In this document: in pieces, positions 1 through 9,172 of the stretch
How positions within the stretch are numbered: the stretch's first letter is position 1
Layout: each line of letters opens with the position of its first letter
Assembly: GCF_011742925.1 (NCBI RefSeq)
Contig: NZ_WAEL01000001.1
Coordinates: 992,001-1,056,000 of the forward strand
Direction: 5' to 3'
Origin: Fibrivirga algicola
GTDB taxonomy: Bacteria; Bacteroidota; Bacteroidia; Cytophagales; Spirosomataceae
Length of the DNA stretch: 64,000 nt
Notes under the pieces: model-generated
Seen by the model: the letters and a program-made list of their open reading frames with translations, nothing else
Told to the model about the DNA's origin: nothing
The model's database searches: none
Translations under genes and position numbers: made by a program

Positions 1-235
1 CTTCGCCTTTTTCGTCGGTAACCCGGCCAGTTATTGCCCGGTCGGTTGGTTCGCTGAACCCTGAGTTGGGTACGTTACCGCTACTGTTCTGGTTACTCGC
101 CATAGCGATGGGTGTGTAACGGTCGGGGGTCGGTTCGCCTGACCGGGCTAATAGCTGTGCCTGGCTGGTTAGGGGAATAAGCAATAGCCAGTTTGCCAGC
201 AAGCTGTGGCCCACCTGGGTAAAGATGTTGGTCAT
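1..235 (-). CDS. TonB-dependent receptor (SusC-like), N-terminal fragment
   Basis: This frame is open from an ATG at 235 to the window edge, giving 78 residues, so the gene continues to the left. It has a hydrophobic signal peptide (about residues 9-26, ending ...LTSQAQ) and then, at about 67-78, ITGRVTDEKGE, the typical opening of the carboxypeptidase-D-like plug extension of SusC/TonB-dependent outer-membrane receptors. Such receptors import glycans, siderophores or other large ligands. Only the N-terminus is visible, so the substrate cannot be judged. A different outer-membrane protein carrying the same extension domain is the alternative. Confidence 0.65.
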   Translation of the reverse strand, partial: MTNIFTQVGHSLLANWLLLIPLTSQAQLLARSGEPTPDRYTPIAMASNQNSSGNVPNSGFSEPTDRAITGRVTDEKGE

Positions 236-1127
236 GAGTGTGAGGTAAACTTTAGAGTAAAGGGATAGGAATAAGTAGGGTAAATAGGCTACTAGTCGGA
301 ATAGAAATGAAGCGGGAGAAGAGCTACGAAGGGACGAGACAGACAGAGCTGTCTTGACTGGAGATAGGCTATGCCTTGACGTAAGGCACTAGGCTGGCAC
401 CTGATTAGTAGGCTACCAGATATAAGGAGGCCGAATGCAGCTAAAAAGCGCTCGGAAAGTGGACAGAATCATGCCGCTTTACCGCGCATCAGCCAGGGGG
501 GCGGTGGCGTCGGCCCTAAACCGGAAGGATGGGTGTGAACAAACTGATCGACGCATGAAGGCTGGCCGATGCCCGCTCAAAAAAGGACGTTACAAGACGA
601 AGGCAAGTCGAGTAGCTACTTGTTTTCATATAGACGTTGTGTATTTTTCAAACTATAATTAATACAAATTTAACTTTCATAAGAATATACTTACGTCTGT
701 AAATAGATTGGTTGCCCTGTAAGTGAAAAGTGCTCTTTTGCCTTACTACATCGTTTTCGTTACTTTTTACGGGTCGCTTTTAGTTTACAGTTATTGACCT
801 ATTAGGTTAAAAATTGCTACTATTCGTTGATCTGGCAACCGGTCATCTATTGTTTAACGACTCGTTCACTGATGTGCCTACGCTATCGCTTATAGCTGGT
901 GAAAGTTGGCTAATCAGATACCTTGACAGACCCTGGCTGGTGGACCTGATTGTGTGGCGGTTGCGGGGCAAAACTGGCGGGCTGTTGGGTTTAGCTATGA
1001 ATCGCGGGTAAATAGCTGGTTATAGGTCGCCTATCAGGTATTTTTAGGTAGTATTGTAGCTGTTTGCCGCACTCGAAAAGGCAAGTCATATCATCAACAG
1101 TCAGTCCGTTTAGTAACTCCATTAATT
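236..1127. other. Intergenic region without a supported gene
   Basis: This 892-nt stretch separates the divergent TonB receptor and S9 peptidase genes. Two short open frames (435-662 and 814-1011) look like chance: their translations have no domain character and an unusual residue mix. The part at 600-830 is AT-rich and is the likely promoter area for both neighbours, but I see no convincing TAnnTTTG box with a spaced TTG. Confidence 0.5.
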
Positions 1128-3467
1128 ATGATAAAACCCCTACTGGCAGGTCTCCCTGTTTTGCTGTTTCTTTCCGCCAATGCTCAGCAGCGTCCTGCGC
1201 TGACCACCAGCGACTATGAACGGGCACAACGGTTTATGGGGTCCAATGCCGAACAACTCATTGACAACGGCAGTCTGCGCCCCAACTGGCTACCCGGCGA
1301 CCGGTTCTGGTACCGGAACCTAACCGCTACAGGTAGTAATTACGTGCTGGTCGACCCCATGAAGGGCTCGCGCTCGGCACCGTTCGATGCGCAAAAGCTG
1401 GCCGCTACGCTTACGAGAGTAACGGGTAAGACCTACGAGGCCACGAAGCTGCCTTTTCAAAGCATTACGCTATCGCCCACTACCCAATCAGTTGGCCTTC
1501 AGGTGGCGGGTAAGTCATGGCAGTACGATCCCCAAACCGACCAACTGACTGCCGATACTACCTCCGTCCGCGCAGCAAGTGGGGGTGGGGGCCGCTTTTC
1601 GCGGGAAGGTGATGGAAATGAAGTACTATCGCCCGATCGTAAACTGGCCGCTTATATCAAGGACTATAATCTCTGGGTACGTAACACCCAGACGGGCGCC
1701 CAAACGCAGCTAACGACAGACGGCGCAAAAGACTTCGGTTATGCCACCGACAACGCGGGTTGGAAATCGAGCGACCGCGCCATTCTAGCCTGGTCACCCG
1801 ATTCCAAGAAAATCGCCACGTTCAGGCAGGATCAGCGCGAGGTGAGCGATATGTATCTGGTAACCACGAATGTGGGCAAGCCTACATTGAAACAGTGGAA
1901 ATACCCTCTGCCGGGCGATAAAGCGATTCCTATGATTGAGCGGGTGATCATCGAAGTCGACGTACCCAGGGTAGTTCGGCTGCAGGTGGCTCCCGATCCG
2001 CACCGGGCCACACTCAGCGATGATATTTCCAGCAGTGGCACATTTGACGACGTGAACTGGACCGCCGACGGGACAAAGCTCGCCTTTGTGTCTACCTCAC
2101 GTGATCACAAACAGGAAAAAGTCCGGCTGGCCGATGCGGCAACGGGGGCTGTTCGTGAGGTGTTTGAGGAAACTGTGCCAACGCAGTACGAATCGGGATG
2201 GGGCGCGATCAACTGGCGCTACCTGGCCAAAACCAACGAATTCATCTGGTTCTCGGAGCGCGACAACTGGGGCCATCTGTACTTGTATGATGGCGCTACG
2301 GGCAAGCTGAAAAACCAGATTACCAAAGGTGAATGGGTGGTAACCCGGCTGCTGAAGGTCGACGAAGCCAGGCGGATGTTGTACTTCATGGCCGTTGGTC
2401 AGCAGGCAGCTAACCCATATTTTGCGCAGCTTTGCCAGGTTGGATTCGACGGAAAACAGTTTGCGGTGCTGACGCCCGAGCCGGGAAACCACCAGGTGAG
2501 CTTCTCGCCGTCGGGGGCCTATTTCGTTGATACCTATTCGTCGCCCGACGTACCTCCGGTGAGTGTTGTTCGTTCGCTGGCTGGCAAACGGCTGGTCGAT
2601 CTGGAGAAGACCGACATATCGCGCCTGACCGCAACCGGCTGGCGGCCACCTACACCTATTCGGGTGAAAGCGCATGACAGCAAAACCGATTTGTATGGCC
2701 TGATGTATACGCCAACCAACCTCGACCCAGCCAAGAAATACCCGGTTGTCGACTACATCTATCCCGGTCCGCAGGGCGGCAGCGTGGGAAACTGGTCGTT
2801 TTCGGCCGCCCGAAAAGACAACCAGGCACTGGCTGAGTTAGGCTTCATCGTGGTAGAAATTGAAGGCACCAGTAATCCGCTGCGCTCAAAAAGCTTCCAC
2901 GACATGAGCTACGGCAATATGGCCGATAACACGCTGACCGATCAGATTACCGGCATCCAGCAACTGGCTAAACAGTATCCCTACATCGACCTTGACCGGG
3001 TTGGTATCTGGGGGCATTCGGGTGGCGGTTTCGCTACAGCAACGGCTATGTTCCGTTTCCCTGACTTCTTCAAGGTAGGCATTTCTGAGTCGGGCAACCA
3101 CGATAACCGCAACTACGAAGACGATTGGGGCGAGCGTTACAACGGCCTAACGTCAGCGTCGAATTACGAAGCGCAGGCCAACCAGAACTACGCTAAAAAC
3201 CTGAAGGGCAAGCTGATGCTGGCTCACGGCATGATGGACAACAACGTTCCCCCGTCGAACACGTTGCTGGTAGTTGAGGCACTGGAAAAAGCCAATAAAG
3301 ACTACGACCTGGTGCTATTTCCGAACAGCGGGCATGGCTTTGGCAGCTACTCGTCGTACATGGCACGTCGTCGCTGGGATTACTTTGTGAAACATCTGCT
3401 GGGCGCAGAGCCACCCAAAGAGTTCGTGATCGACTTGAAGCCCGATCCTCGGCAGGCTATGCGGTAG
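1128..3467 (+). CDS. S9 family peptidase (dipeptidyl peptidase IV-like)
   Basis: This 779-residue secreted serine peptidase has a signal peptide (residues 1-19, ending SANAQ), a beta-propeller DPP-IV N-terminal domain (about 90-490) and a C-terminal alpha/beta-hydrolase domain. The catalytic triad is legible: Ser631 in GHSGGG, Asp704 in MMDNNVPP and His736 in NSGHGFGSY. Family members remove dipeptides from the N-termini of peptides, often Xaa-Pro, in the periplasm or at the cell surface. The gene stands alone and ends at a long inverted repeat shared with the convergent oxidoreductase gene. Length and domain order are normal for the family. Confidence 0.93.
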   Translation: MIKPLLAGLPVLLFLSANAQQRPALTTSDYERAQRFMGSNAEQLIDNGSLRPNWLPGDRFWYRNLTATGSNYVLVDPMKGSRSAPFDAQKLAATLTRVTGKTYEATKLPFQSITLSPTTQSVGLQVAGKSWQYDPQTDQLTADTTSVRAASGGGGRFSREGDGNEVLSPDRKLAAYIKDYNLWVRNTQTGAQTQLTTDGAKDFGYATDNAGWKSSDRAILAWSPDSKKIATFRQDQREVSDMYLVTTNVGKPTLKQWKYPLPGDKAIPMIERVIIEVDVPRVVRLQVAPDPHRATLSDDISSSGTFDDVNWTADGTKLAFVSTSRDHKQEKVRLADAATGAVREVFEETVPTQYESGWGAINWRYLAKTNEFIWFSERDNWGHLYLYDGATGKLKNQITKGEWVVTRLLKVDEARRMLYFMAVGQQAANPYFAQLCQVGFDGKQFAVLTPEPGNHQVSFSPSGAYFVDTYSSPDVPPVSVVRSLAGKRLVDLEKTDISRLTATGWRPPTPIRVKAHDSKTDLYGLMYTPTNLDPAKKYPVVDYIYPGPQGGSVGNWSFSAARKDNQALAELGFIVVEIEGTSNPLRSKSFHDMSYGNMADNTLTDQITGIQQLAKQYPYIDLDRVGIWGHSGGGFATATAMFRFPDFFKVGISESGNHDNRNYEDDWGERYNGLTSASNYEAQANQNYAKNLKGKLMLAHGMMDNNVPPSNTLLVVEALEKANKDYDLVLFPNSGHGFGSYSSYMARRRWDYFVKHLLGAEPPKEFVIDLKPDPRQAMR

Positions 3468-3543
3468 TATATTGTTGACACGTTACTGCTTGGTGAGCCT
3501 GGCGAAGGGCCACAAGCGCGAAGCCCGACTCCAGTCTTTTACA

Positions 3544-3612
3544 CTGTTTTGTTCACACAGAAAAAGCCGCCTCATTCAGAATGAGGCGGCTTTTTCTGTG
3601 TGAACAAAACAG
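3544..3612. terminator. Bidirectional terminator: 33-bp perfect inverted repeat
   Basis: Arms 3544-3576 and 3580-3612 are exact reverse complements around a 3-nt loop (cag). The core has a GC-rich stem (GCCGCCTCATT) preceded by A5 and followed by T5, so it acts as an intrinsic terminator in both directions. It lies between the convergent ends of the S9 peptidase and Gfo/Idh genes. The arms run well past a normal terminator stem, into the T-tract and beyond. Confidence 0.9.
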
Positions 3613-3623
3613 GTACGTTGACG

Positions 3624-4946
3624 CTACAACGTCATTTCCCAGCCTTTCTGGTATTCCCTCGACCAGAGTTTCATGGCTTCTTTGTCGTTCAGGATATGGC
3701 CATTTGCTGGGTTGCAAGTCAGGATTCGGCCGGTGCGGTAGGCGATGTTGCCAAGTTGAGGAAGCAATGTAGATTTGTGGCCCTCCGCGATTGGAGCGGT
3801 CAGCTTCGAGGTACCCCGAATCGATTCTACGAAGTTTTCCAGCACCAGGCTATCCAGCTTTTCGCCCATGCCCATTGTGTTGGTACGCGTGGCTTCCTGC
3901 AACCCGGTTTTCACGTCTTTCAGCAGCTTGTTATTCAGGTCGTACACCTTGTAATCATCGCCGCCCGGAATGATCATCGTTCCTTTTGAACCGTAGAAAA
4001 TGACGCCCCTGCCCACGCCCTCGTTGTTGAATCCGTTGCAGCTGCGGCCTTCCCACTCCACCATTTTGTTGCCGGGAAACTCAAACGAAATTGTCTGGGT
4101 ATCGGGGGTCTCCCAATCATCCTTGTATGCAAACCGGCCACCCATTGACGTCACTTTCGTTGGGTAATCGACTCCCAGCCCCCAGCGAATTACGTCTAGT
4201 TCGTGCGTGCCGTTATTGAGCGCTTCGCCCGTACCCCAATGCCAGAACCAGTGCCAATTGTAAGGCACCAGGTTGTCCTGATAGGGGCGGCGTGGGGCTG
4301 GACCTTGCCATAGGTCGAAGTTGAGGGTGTCGGGCACAGCAACAAGCTTCCCTTTTCCGATTGGCTTACGGGCGTTAGCGTACCAGCCTTTGGCAAAATA
4401 AACATCACCGATAATACCTTCGTGCAGTGACTGTACGGCTTCCATCACTTTGGGAAAGGACCGGCGCTGACTGCCCATCTGCACGAGCTTGTTGTATTTT
4501 TTGGCACCCGCCACCAGCATCTCGCCTTCTGCCGGATTATGTGAACAGGGCTTCTCAACATACACGTGCTTACCTGCCTTCATTCCCAGCATGGCGCCGG
4601 GGGCGTGCCAGTGGTCGGGGGTAGCGATCATCATGGCATCGAAGTCTTTTACCTCGAGCATTTTCCGCACATCCGTGAAGCCTTTAGGCTTCTTGCCCGT
4701 CATCTTCTCGATTTCGGCGATTGTCTTGGCCACTACATTGGCATCGACATCGCAGACGTACCCAATTTCTACGTTCGGTAACTGGGCAAACATTTTTGCG
4801 ACAAAAAAGCCGCGGCTGTTAGAGCCCATGGTGCCAATGACGACTTTCTCGTTGGGCGAACCTTTGAAAACGGGAATCTGTGGGGCGACGAAGAGACCGG
4901 CTCCGGCAACGGATGCCTGCTTAATAAACTCGCGACGGTTTTGCAT
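3624..4946 (-). CDS. Gfo/Idh/MocA family oxidoreductase, Tat-exported
   Basis: This is a 440-residue NAD(P)-dependent sugar-dehydrogenase-like protein. The N-terminus NRREFIKQAS followed by a small-residue hydrophobic stretch is a Tat signal, so the folded enzyme is exported to the periplasm. The Rossmann domain follows (VVIGTMGSNSRG at about 35-46), with DHWHAP at 111-116 and the family EKP motif at 131-133. The C-terminal alpha/beta domain is full length. Relatives in Bacteroidota oxidise or epimerise sugars and inositols, but the substrate cannot be read here. Its only close neighbours are a convergent peptidase and an upstream phosphoesterase. Confidence 0.9.
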   Translation of the reverse strand: MQNRREFIKQASVAGAGLFVAPQIPVFKGSPNEKVVIGTMGSNSRGFFVAKMFAQLPNVEIGYVCDVDANVVAKTIAEIEKMTGKKPKGFTDVRKMLEVKDFDAMMIATPDHWHAPGAMLGMKAGKHVYVEKPCSHNPAEGEMLVAGAKKYNKLVQMGSQRRSFPKVMEAVQSLHEGIIGDVYFAKGWYANARKPIGKGKLVAVPDTLNFDLWQGPAPRRPYQDNLVPYNWHWFWHWGTGEALNNGTHELDVIRWGLGVDYPTKVTSMGGRFAYKDDWETPDTQTISFEFPGNKMVEWEGRSCNGFNNEGVGRGVIFYGSKGTMIIPGGDDYKVYDLNNKLLKDVKTGLQEATRTNTMGMGEKLDSLVLENFVESIRGTSKLTAPIAEGHKSTLLPQLGNIAYRTGRILTCNPANGHILNDKEAMKLWSREYQKGWEMTL

Positions 4947-5104
4947 GGTGTAAGTAAATGAGTTGGTCAGGTCTCGGCCCGCTTCTAGCCTCCGCCGAAT
5001 CCATGAATACAGTACAAAACAGGTAAAGCCCCGTTATCTCCTCACCAGAACGTACCTGATCAGACAGGAAGCGGGGCAGATAGCCGTGTTTTGCTGCTCT
5101 GGCG

Positions 5105-6964
5105 TTACTGCCCGTTGCGCAGGCGGGCCACTTTACCATCCATGGTGGTGATAAGTACTTCGTTGCCTGGCAGGGGGAAAACCCGGTTCACCATAGCGTT
5201 AGAGAGCTTGTGCGCCCAGGCTACTTGCCGCTTCTGGCGGTCAACGGCATAGATAACGCCATCGTCGGTAGGTACGAAAATGAGCCCGTCCCGCTCGGTA
5301 ACTGGCGACGGACTGATCTCATACCCGTACTTACAATTGACAAACCACTCGGGTTGGAGCGTAGCAGACCGAGTTGACAGCGCCCAGAGTGTATCGTTCA
5401 TGCATTTTACATAGAGCAACGAGCCATCTGCTGACAAACCACTGGATTCGAACCCTTTGTGCTGGTTTGAATCCCATATTTTTTGACCTGTCTTCGCGTC
5501 CAGCGCCGTTACAGTCCGGTCGGGCGTTTGCAGAAAAATACGACCGTTGGTAAGGAGTGGCGTGCCCGCCGCCGGTGAGAAGTTGCGCCCCTTGTTGTTA
5601 GTCCAGGTCCAGGCGGGTTGGCCCGTCTTTCGGTCCAATGCGTATAGAGTAGAGCCCCAGGAGCCAAAATAGACTCTGTCGTTATCGGCAATCGGTATCG
5701 ACTCTACAAATTCCTTTACGCCGGTGAAGGTCCACCGTTCGGCCCCGTTTTTAAGCGATAAAGCCCGAAATTTACCCTCACTACTGCCGATATACACTGT
5801 GTTGTCGAGAATAAGCGGGGAGGCAACAATTGGTTTGCCGGTCTCTACCGCCCAGATGCGTTTGCCGGAGCGTTTATCCACGCAGTAAATAGTGCCATCT
5901 GTTGAGGCAACAACGATCCGGTTCTTGTGCATGGCTGGCGTAGAATACACCTTGCCGCCAGTTGAAAAGCGCCAGTTTGTCGCGCCATCAGCTAGCGCCA
6001 GGGCTACCAGCTCACCGCGGGCGTTGGGGTAAATGGCCAGCCGCTTATCGGCAATGATCCCTGCGCCAATATCACTGCTATCCTGTTTCTGCCAACGTAC
6101 CTGCACGTTTTTGTAGTGGTCATTCAGTTGGTAGGAAGGGCGGAGGTAGGGCTTTGAGGACTGCTCAAAATGGTGGGCGGTTAAGACAATCGTTCGCCAG
6201 GGAGCAGCAAGCCGTCCGGCTACTTCACCAACAGCGGGCGTCCGCACGGCAAACGCCATCGTATCGTTTTGAATCGTAACGAGGTTGTAGCCGCCAACGG
6301 GGTCTTTAGCCCGCAGGTTCGACCGGCCCATCGTAGCCGGAATTCCTTCAAAATCCATGGCCTTGTTGGCGTGCCCATGTCCGCACAACGCCGCCTGGAT
6401 ATTGGTCTTCTTTAACTCGTCGATCAGCAGGTACCAGTTGGCCAGTGCGTCGTCGAGCGGGTAATGGTTCATGAAAATGACGGGCTGACCAGTCTTGGCC
6501 AGTTTAGCCGTTTCGTCGCGGAGCCAGAGGACGTCTTCGCGGGAGGCCAGCCCCGGCGACATCCGCATGTTGGGACCGCTGCCACAACCGATGAATCGGT
6601 ATTTGCCAAAGTCGAACGAAAAACGCTCTGTACCGAAGACCTTCCGAAAGCTGTTACAGCCGTTCTCAGACCATTTCGTATCGTGATTGCCGGGGAATAT
6701 GTGCCATTTTTTGGTCAGGCCATCCAGCACCCGTTTAGCGGCGGTGAATTCGGCTTCTGTTCCAAAATCAGTCACATCGCCAGTGAGAACAACAAAGTCG
6801 ATATTAGCCTGGGTATTTATGTCGTTGACCGTACGTTGCAGGTCTTCCAGCGCCGTTTCCGGTGCACCCACGTGTGTATCGGTGACAAAGGCAAACCGAA
6901 TGGGTTGTGCCAGACAAAGTGTAGCGATCAGGTTAAGAAAAAGAATCGAAAAGAGCCTGGTCAT
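5105..6964 (-). CDS. Metallophosphoesterase fused to a PQQ-type beta-propeller
   Basis: I place the start at the ATG at 6964 rather than 7036 because residues 1-20 then form a clean signal peptide (MTRLFSILFL...CLAQ). The calcineurin-like domain shows TDTHVG (D29, H31), GDVTD (62-66), PGNHD (91-95), an NHYPLDD and GHGHAN, the full set of dimetal ligands. From about residue 290 there are repeated W-containing blades of the PQQ/BamB type (for example DKRSGKRIWAVETGKPI). The protein of 619 residues is likely a periplasmic phosphoesterase with a sensing or docking propeller. A weak GC stem at about 5027-5078 may end the transcript of the gene upstream of it on this strand or of this gene's own region, but it is unconvincing. 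Confidence 0.87.
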   Translation of the reverse strand: MTRLFSILFLNLIATLCLAQPIRFAFVTDTHVGAPETALEDLQRTVNDINTQANIDFVVLTGDVTDFGTEAEFTAAKRVLDGLTKKWHIFPGNHDTKWSENGCNSFRKVFGTERFSFDFGKYRFIGCGSGPNMRMSPGLASREDVLWLRDETAKLAKTGQPVIFMNHYPLDDALANWYLLIDELKKTNIQAALCGHGHANKAMDFEGIPATMGRSNLRAKDPVGGYNLVTIQNDTMAFAVRTPAVGEVAGRLAAPWRTIVLTAHHFEQSSKPYLRPSYQLNDHYKNVQVRWQKQDSSDIGAGIIADKRLAIYPNARGELVALALADGATNWRFSTGGKVYSTPAMHKNRIVVASTDGTIYCVDKRSGKRIWAVETGKPIVASPLILDNTVYIGSSEGKFRALSLKNGAERWTFTGVKEFVESIPIADNDRVYFGSWGSTLYALDRKTGQPAWTWTNNKGRNFSPAAGTPLLTNGRIFLQTPDRTVTALDAKTGQKIWDSNQHKGFESSGLSADGSLLYVKCMNDTLWALSTRSATLQPEWFVNCKYGYEISPSPVTERDGLIFVPTDDGVIYAVDRQKRQVAWAHKLSNAMVNRVFPLPGNEVLITTMDGKVARLRNGQ

Positions 6965-7040
6965 GTAACGTTGAGTGACTAGTTTACAAGTAGCGCACGG
7001 TACCCCAGTCAGAGTACCGCACGCTACTGGGTCCAATAAG

Positions 7041-7535
7041 TTAATTAATTTTGATCAGGTCGATCTTGAAAACTAAGATCGAATTTGCCGGAATGCCAGA
7101 CTGGGCCTGAGCGCCGTAGGCCAGGCTGGGCGGTAAATACAGCGTGATGCTACCGCCGGGAGCCACCAGTGGAATGCCTTCCTGCCACCCCACGATCAAC
7201 TGGCTTAGCCCAAAGCTGATTCCGTTGCTGCTATCGAACACGCTACCATCTGTTAGCTGGCCTTTATAATTCACGGTCACGTTTGAGCATACCGTTGGCT
7301 TTGCTCCGCTACCCGGTGCCTGAATGGTATAGTAAAATCCGCGTGGATCGGCGGTTGCTGTAATGCCATTGGAGTCAATGTACTGCTTGAGCTTCGCCTG
7401 TTCGTCCTGTGGCGCAGTGATGCTGACGGGTGTAGGATTGCAGGGCGTCTGGTCGTTTGTCTGGCAACTGCCGATCAGGCAGGAAAGGGCCAGAACGGCC
7501 ATTTTGTACGTTTTGAGGCGTTGGATCTGTATCAT
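7041..7535 (-). CDS. FKBP-type peptidyl-prolyl isomerase lipoprotein
   Basis: The protein has 164 residues. A lipoprotein signal ends in LIGSC (Cys24), so it is anchored in a membrane. The FKBP domain (about 75-164) includes VNYKGQLTDGSVFDSS, VGWQEGIPL and LPPSLAYG, the usual substrate-pocket segments. It should help fold proline-containing envelope proteins. Met12 is another possible start, but the first Met gives the signal a better positively charged n-region. It lies 76 nt ahead of the phosphoesterase start and may share its transcript. Confidence 0.9.
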   Translation of the reverse strand: MIQIQRLKTYKMAVLALSCLIGSCQTNDQTPCNPTPVSITAPQDEQAKLKQYIDSNGITATADPRGFYYTIQAPGSGAKPTVCSNVTVNYKGQLTDGSVFDSSNGISFGLSQLIVGWQEGIPLVAPGGSITLYLPPSLAYGAQAQSGIPANSILVFKIDLIKIN

Positions 7536-7615
7536 GGAGGCAAGTTACTCCTTTTTGGGGAGTGTCGTTTCTGGAGCGACCGTCGTAAAACATAAGAATA
7601 TCATCAACGGCCGCC

Positions 7616-7705
7616 GAGCCTGATGGTACGAAAAAGGAACTCCCCACCGAGCAATACGAGGCCGTACAGATCGATGGAGAGTTCCTTTTTCGTACCATCA
7701 GGCTC
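7616..7705. terminator. Long inverted repeat downstream of the ScyD-like gene
   Basis: Arms 7616-7642 and 7679-7705 (27 nt each) are exact reverse complements around a 36-nt spacer. Each contains a run of five A or T. It sits 43 nt beyond the stop of the ScyD-like gene and before the FKBP gene, so a terminator role is likely. The spacer is much longer than a usual terminator loop, which would also fit a remnant mobile palindrome. Confidence 0.6.
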
Positions 7706-7748
7706 AGGCATGCGACCCGAACCCGGCAGTAGCCTGATAGAGTTCCGG

Positions 7749-8822
7749 CTAATTGGTCGCCGTGAGTTTTACAAGCAAACCAGGCCCGTAATACAGGAGG
7801 TAATACGTGTCGGCAGTCTTATTGCTCAACAGAATATCAACCGGAGTAATAGCTGGCGAGAACAAGCTGGCGGCCGGATCATCGCCACTTGCCACCCGGC
7901 CAGGGCCCGAGAAGCCAAACTCAGTTACTAGTGTTTTACCACTAGACGTCAGCACAATATCTGTCAATCCCGAAAATCCGTCTTTATAGAGGGTTACTGT
8001 TCCGGTAGTGCTCACCTTGTAAATTTTCGACAGATTTGGCGGGAACGGATAGCCCGTCAGGGTGCTGACAATAAAATTGGTCCCGTCAAACACAATTCCG
8101 GTCGGTACCGCATCAATCGTTGGCGGTCCTACCATAGGGATCGTTGGATTGGGTACGTCGGGGAAGGTGGCAAATACACTCAGTGTGCCGTCCGTTTTCT
8201 TCCGACGAATAATCGCATTGGCGCCAGCATCAACGATGAACAGATCGCCATCAGGACCGAACGTCAGGTTGTATGGATTCGAGTCGGGGGCATCGGGCGC
8301 ATTAGGGCGTGCCGCTTTCACAAACGTACCTAGATCCTGGTACGGCAGCGTACTGGCGTCAACGGCTGGCGTTGTCCCAGGCACAAAGCCTGAAACGTCG
8401 GCGATGTACAGTTTATCTTCCGTAGCGTGCAGAATATATAATTTTCCATTGTCGAACAGCAGATGATTTAACCCTTCCGGTGAATTTTCGGGACTCAGGG
8501 CCGACGGGAAATTTTTGATGACCGGATAAACAGCACCCGAAGGGGTAATAACGGAAACCTGCCCATTATTTACCGTGCCACTACCGGCTTCGGTTACCCA
8601 AATATTGCCTTTCGGGTCTTCGGTAATACCAATCGGCGCTTTGAGCCCGGTAGCTATGGGTGGACCCGGTACCGGTACCAGCGCAGTAGGTGCCGGAAAC
8701 CGGTGATCGAATACAGTACAGCCTGCTACACCAAGCAGGAACAGGCAAACCAGCACGAGCGGCTGACTCAGACCAGAAATGTAGTGATTTTTGATCATGA
8801 TTGACATGGATAAGTGATGCAA
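7749..8822 (-). CDS. ScyD/ScyE-like beta-propeller lipoprotein
   Basis: The protein has 357 residues with a lipobox LGVAGC (Cys35). The mature part has repeated propeller blades of the NHL/ScyD type, such as APIGITEDPKGNIWVTEAGSG and NPYNLTFGPDGDLFIVDAGAN. ScyD/ScyE-family proteins are secreted propellers first named in the cyanobacterial scytonemin cluster; in Bacteroidota their role is not settled. Met6 or Met9 could also be the start. No enzymatic motif is visible, so ligand binding or scaffolding is the modest inference. Confidence 0.8.
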   Translation of the reverse strand: MHHLSMSIMIKNHYISGLSQPLVLVCLFLLGVAGCTVFDHRFPAPTALVPVPGPPIATGLKAPIGITEDPKGNIWVTEAGSGTVNNGQVSVITPSGAVYPVIKNFPSALSPENSPEGLNHLLFDNGKLYILHATEDKLYIADVSGFVPGTTPAVDASTLPYQDLGTFVKAARPNAPDAPDSNPYNLTFGPDGDLFIVDAGANAIIRRKKTDGTLSVFATFPDVPNPTIPMVGPPTIDAVPTGIVFDGTNFIVSTLTGYPFPPNLSKIYKVSTTGTVTLYKDGFSGLTDIVLTSSGKTLVTEFGFSGPGRVASGDDPAASLFSPAITPVDILLSNKTADTYYLLYYGPGLLVKLTATN

Positions 8823-9172
8823 CTAGGTATGGAAAATTTGATACTTGCTAAATCATAACGTGCTATCTGTCAGCAGCTACTGGCAGGTATAACAGAACTC
8901 GATTCAATTGCCCTGTCGGCTTCTATTTATAAAGTTGAAGAAAATCAGCCTCGGGCTCATCATGGATTTATTGAGTGGTCATTTTGTTAAAAATGACCAC
9001 CTGTCTTGGGCTTAGGGAGTGGGTTAGGTTGGTTGAACCCGCCAGACATAGCACATAGTTAGTTAGGCTGTTGCGCTATTTTCGTTGGCCCCCGAATGAT
9101 GCCGAGGTGTAGCAGGGCGGGCTACTCAGTTTTCGGGACGCTGGTCTCTAAATCCCGTTAAGTAGCTAGAAC
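8823..9172. other. Intergenic region between divergent genes with a hairpin
   Basis: No gene is visible in these 350 nt, which separate the divergent ScyD-like and LtrA-like genes and must hold their promoters. A perfect hairpin lies at 8975-9000 with 11-bp arms GTGGTCATTTT and a 4-nt loop. It could be a regulator-binding palindrome rather than a terminator, since both genes point away from it. No clear TAnnTTTG box was found. Confidence 0.45.

Noticed and set aside
435-662. 75-residue open frame in the left intergenic region
   Set aside because: The composition is erratic, there is no domain or promoter, and it lies in a long non-coding stretch.
814-1011. 65-residue open frame before the S9 peptidase
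   Set aside because: No ribosome-binding or coding signature; likely chance within the promoter area.
2097-2675. 192-residue antisense frame inside the S9 peptidase gene
   Set aside because: It is a shadow frame of a well-supported gene; its translation has no domain character.
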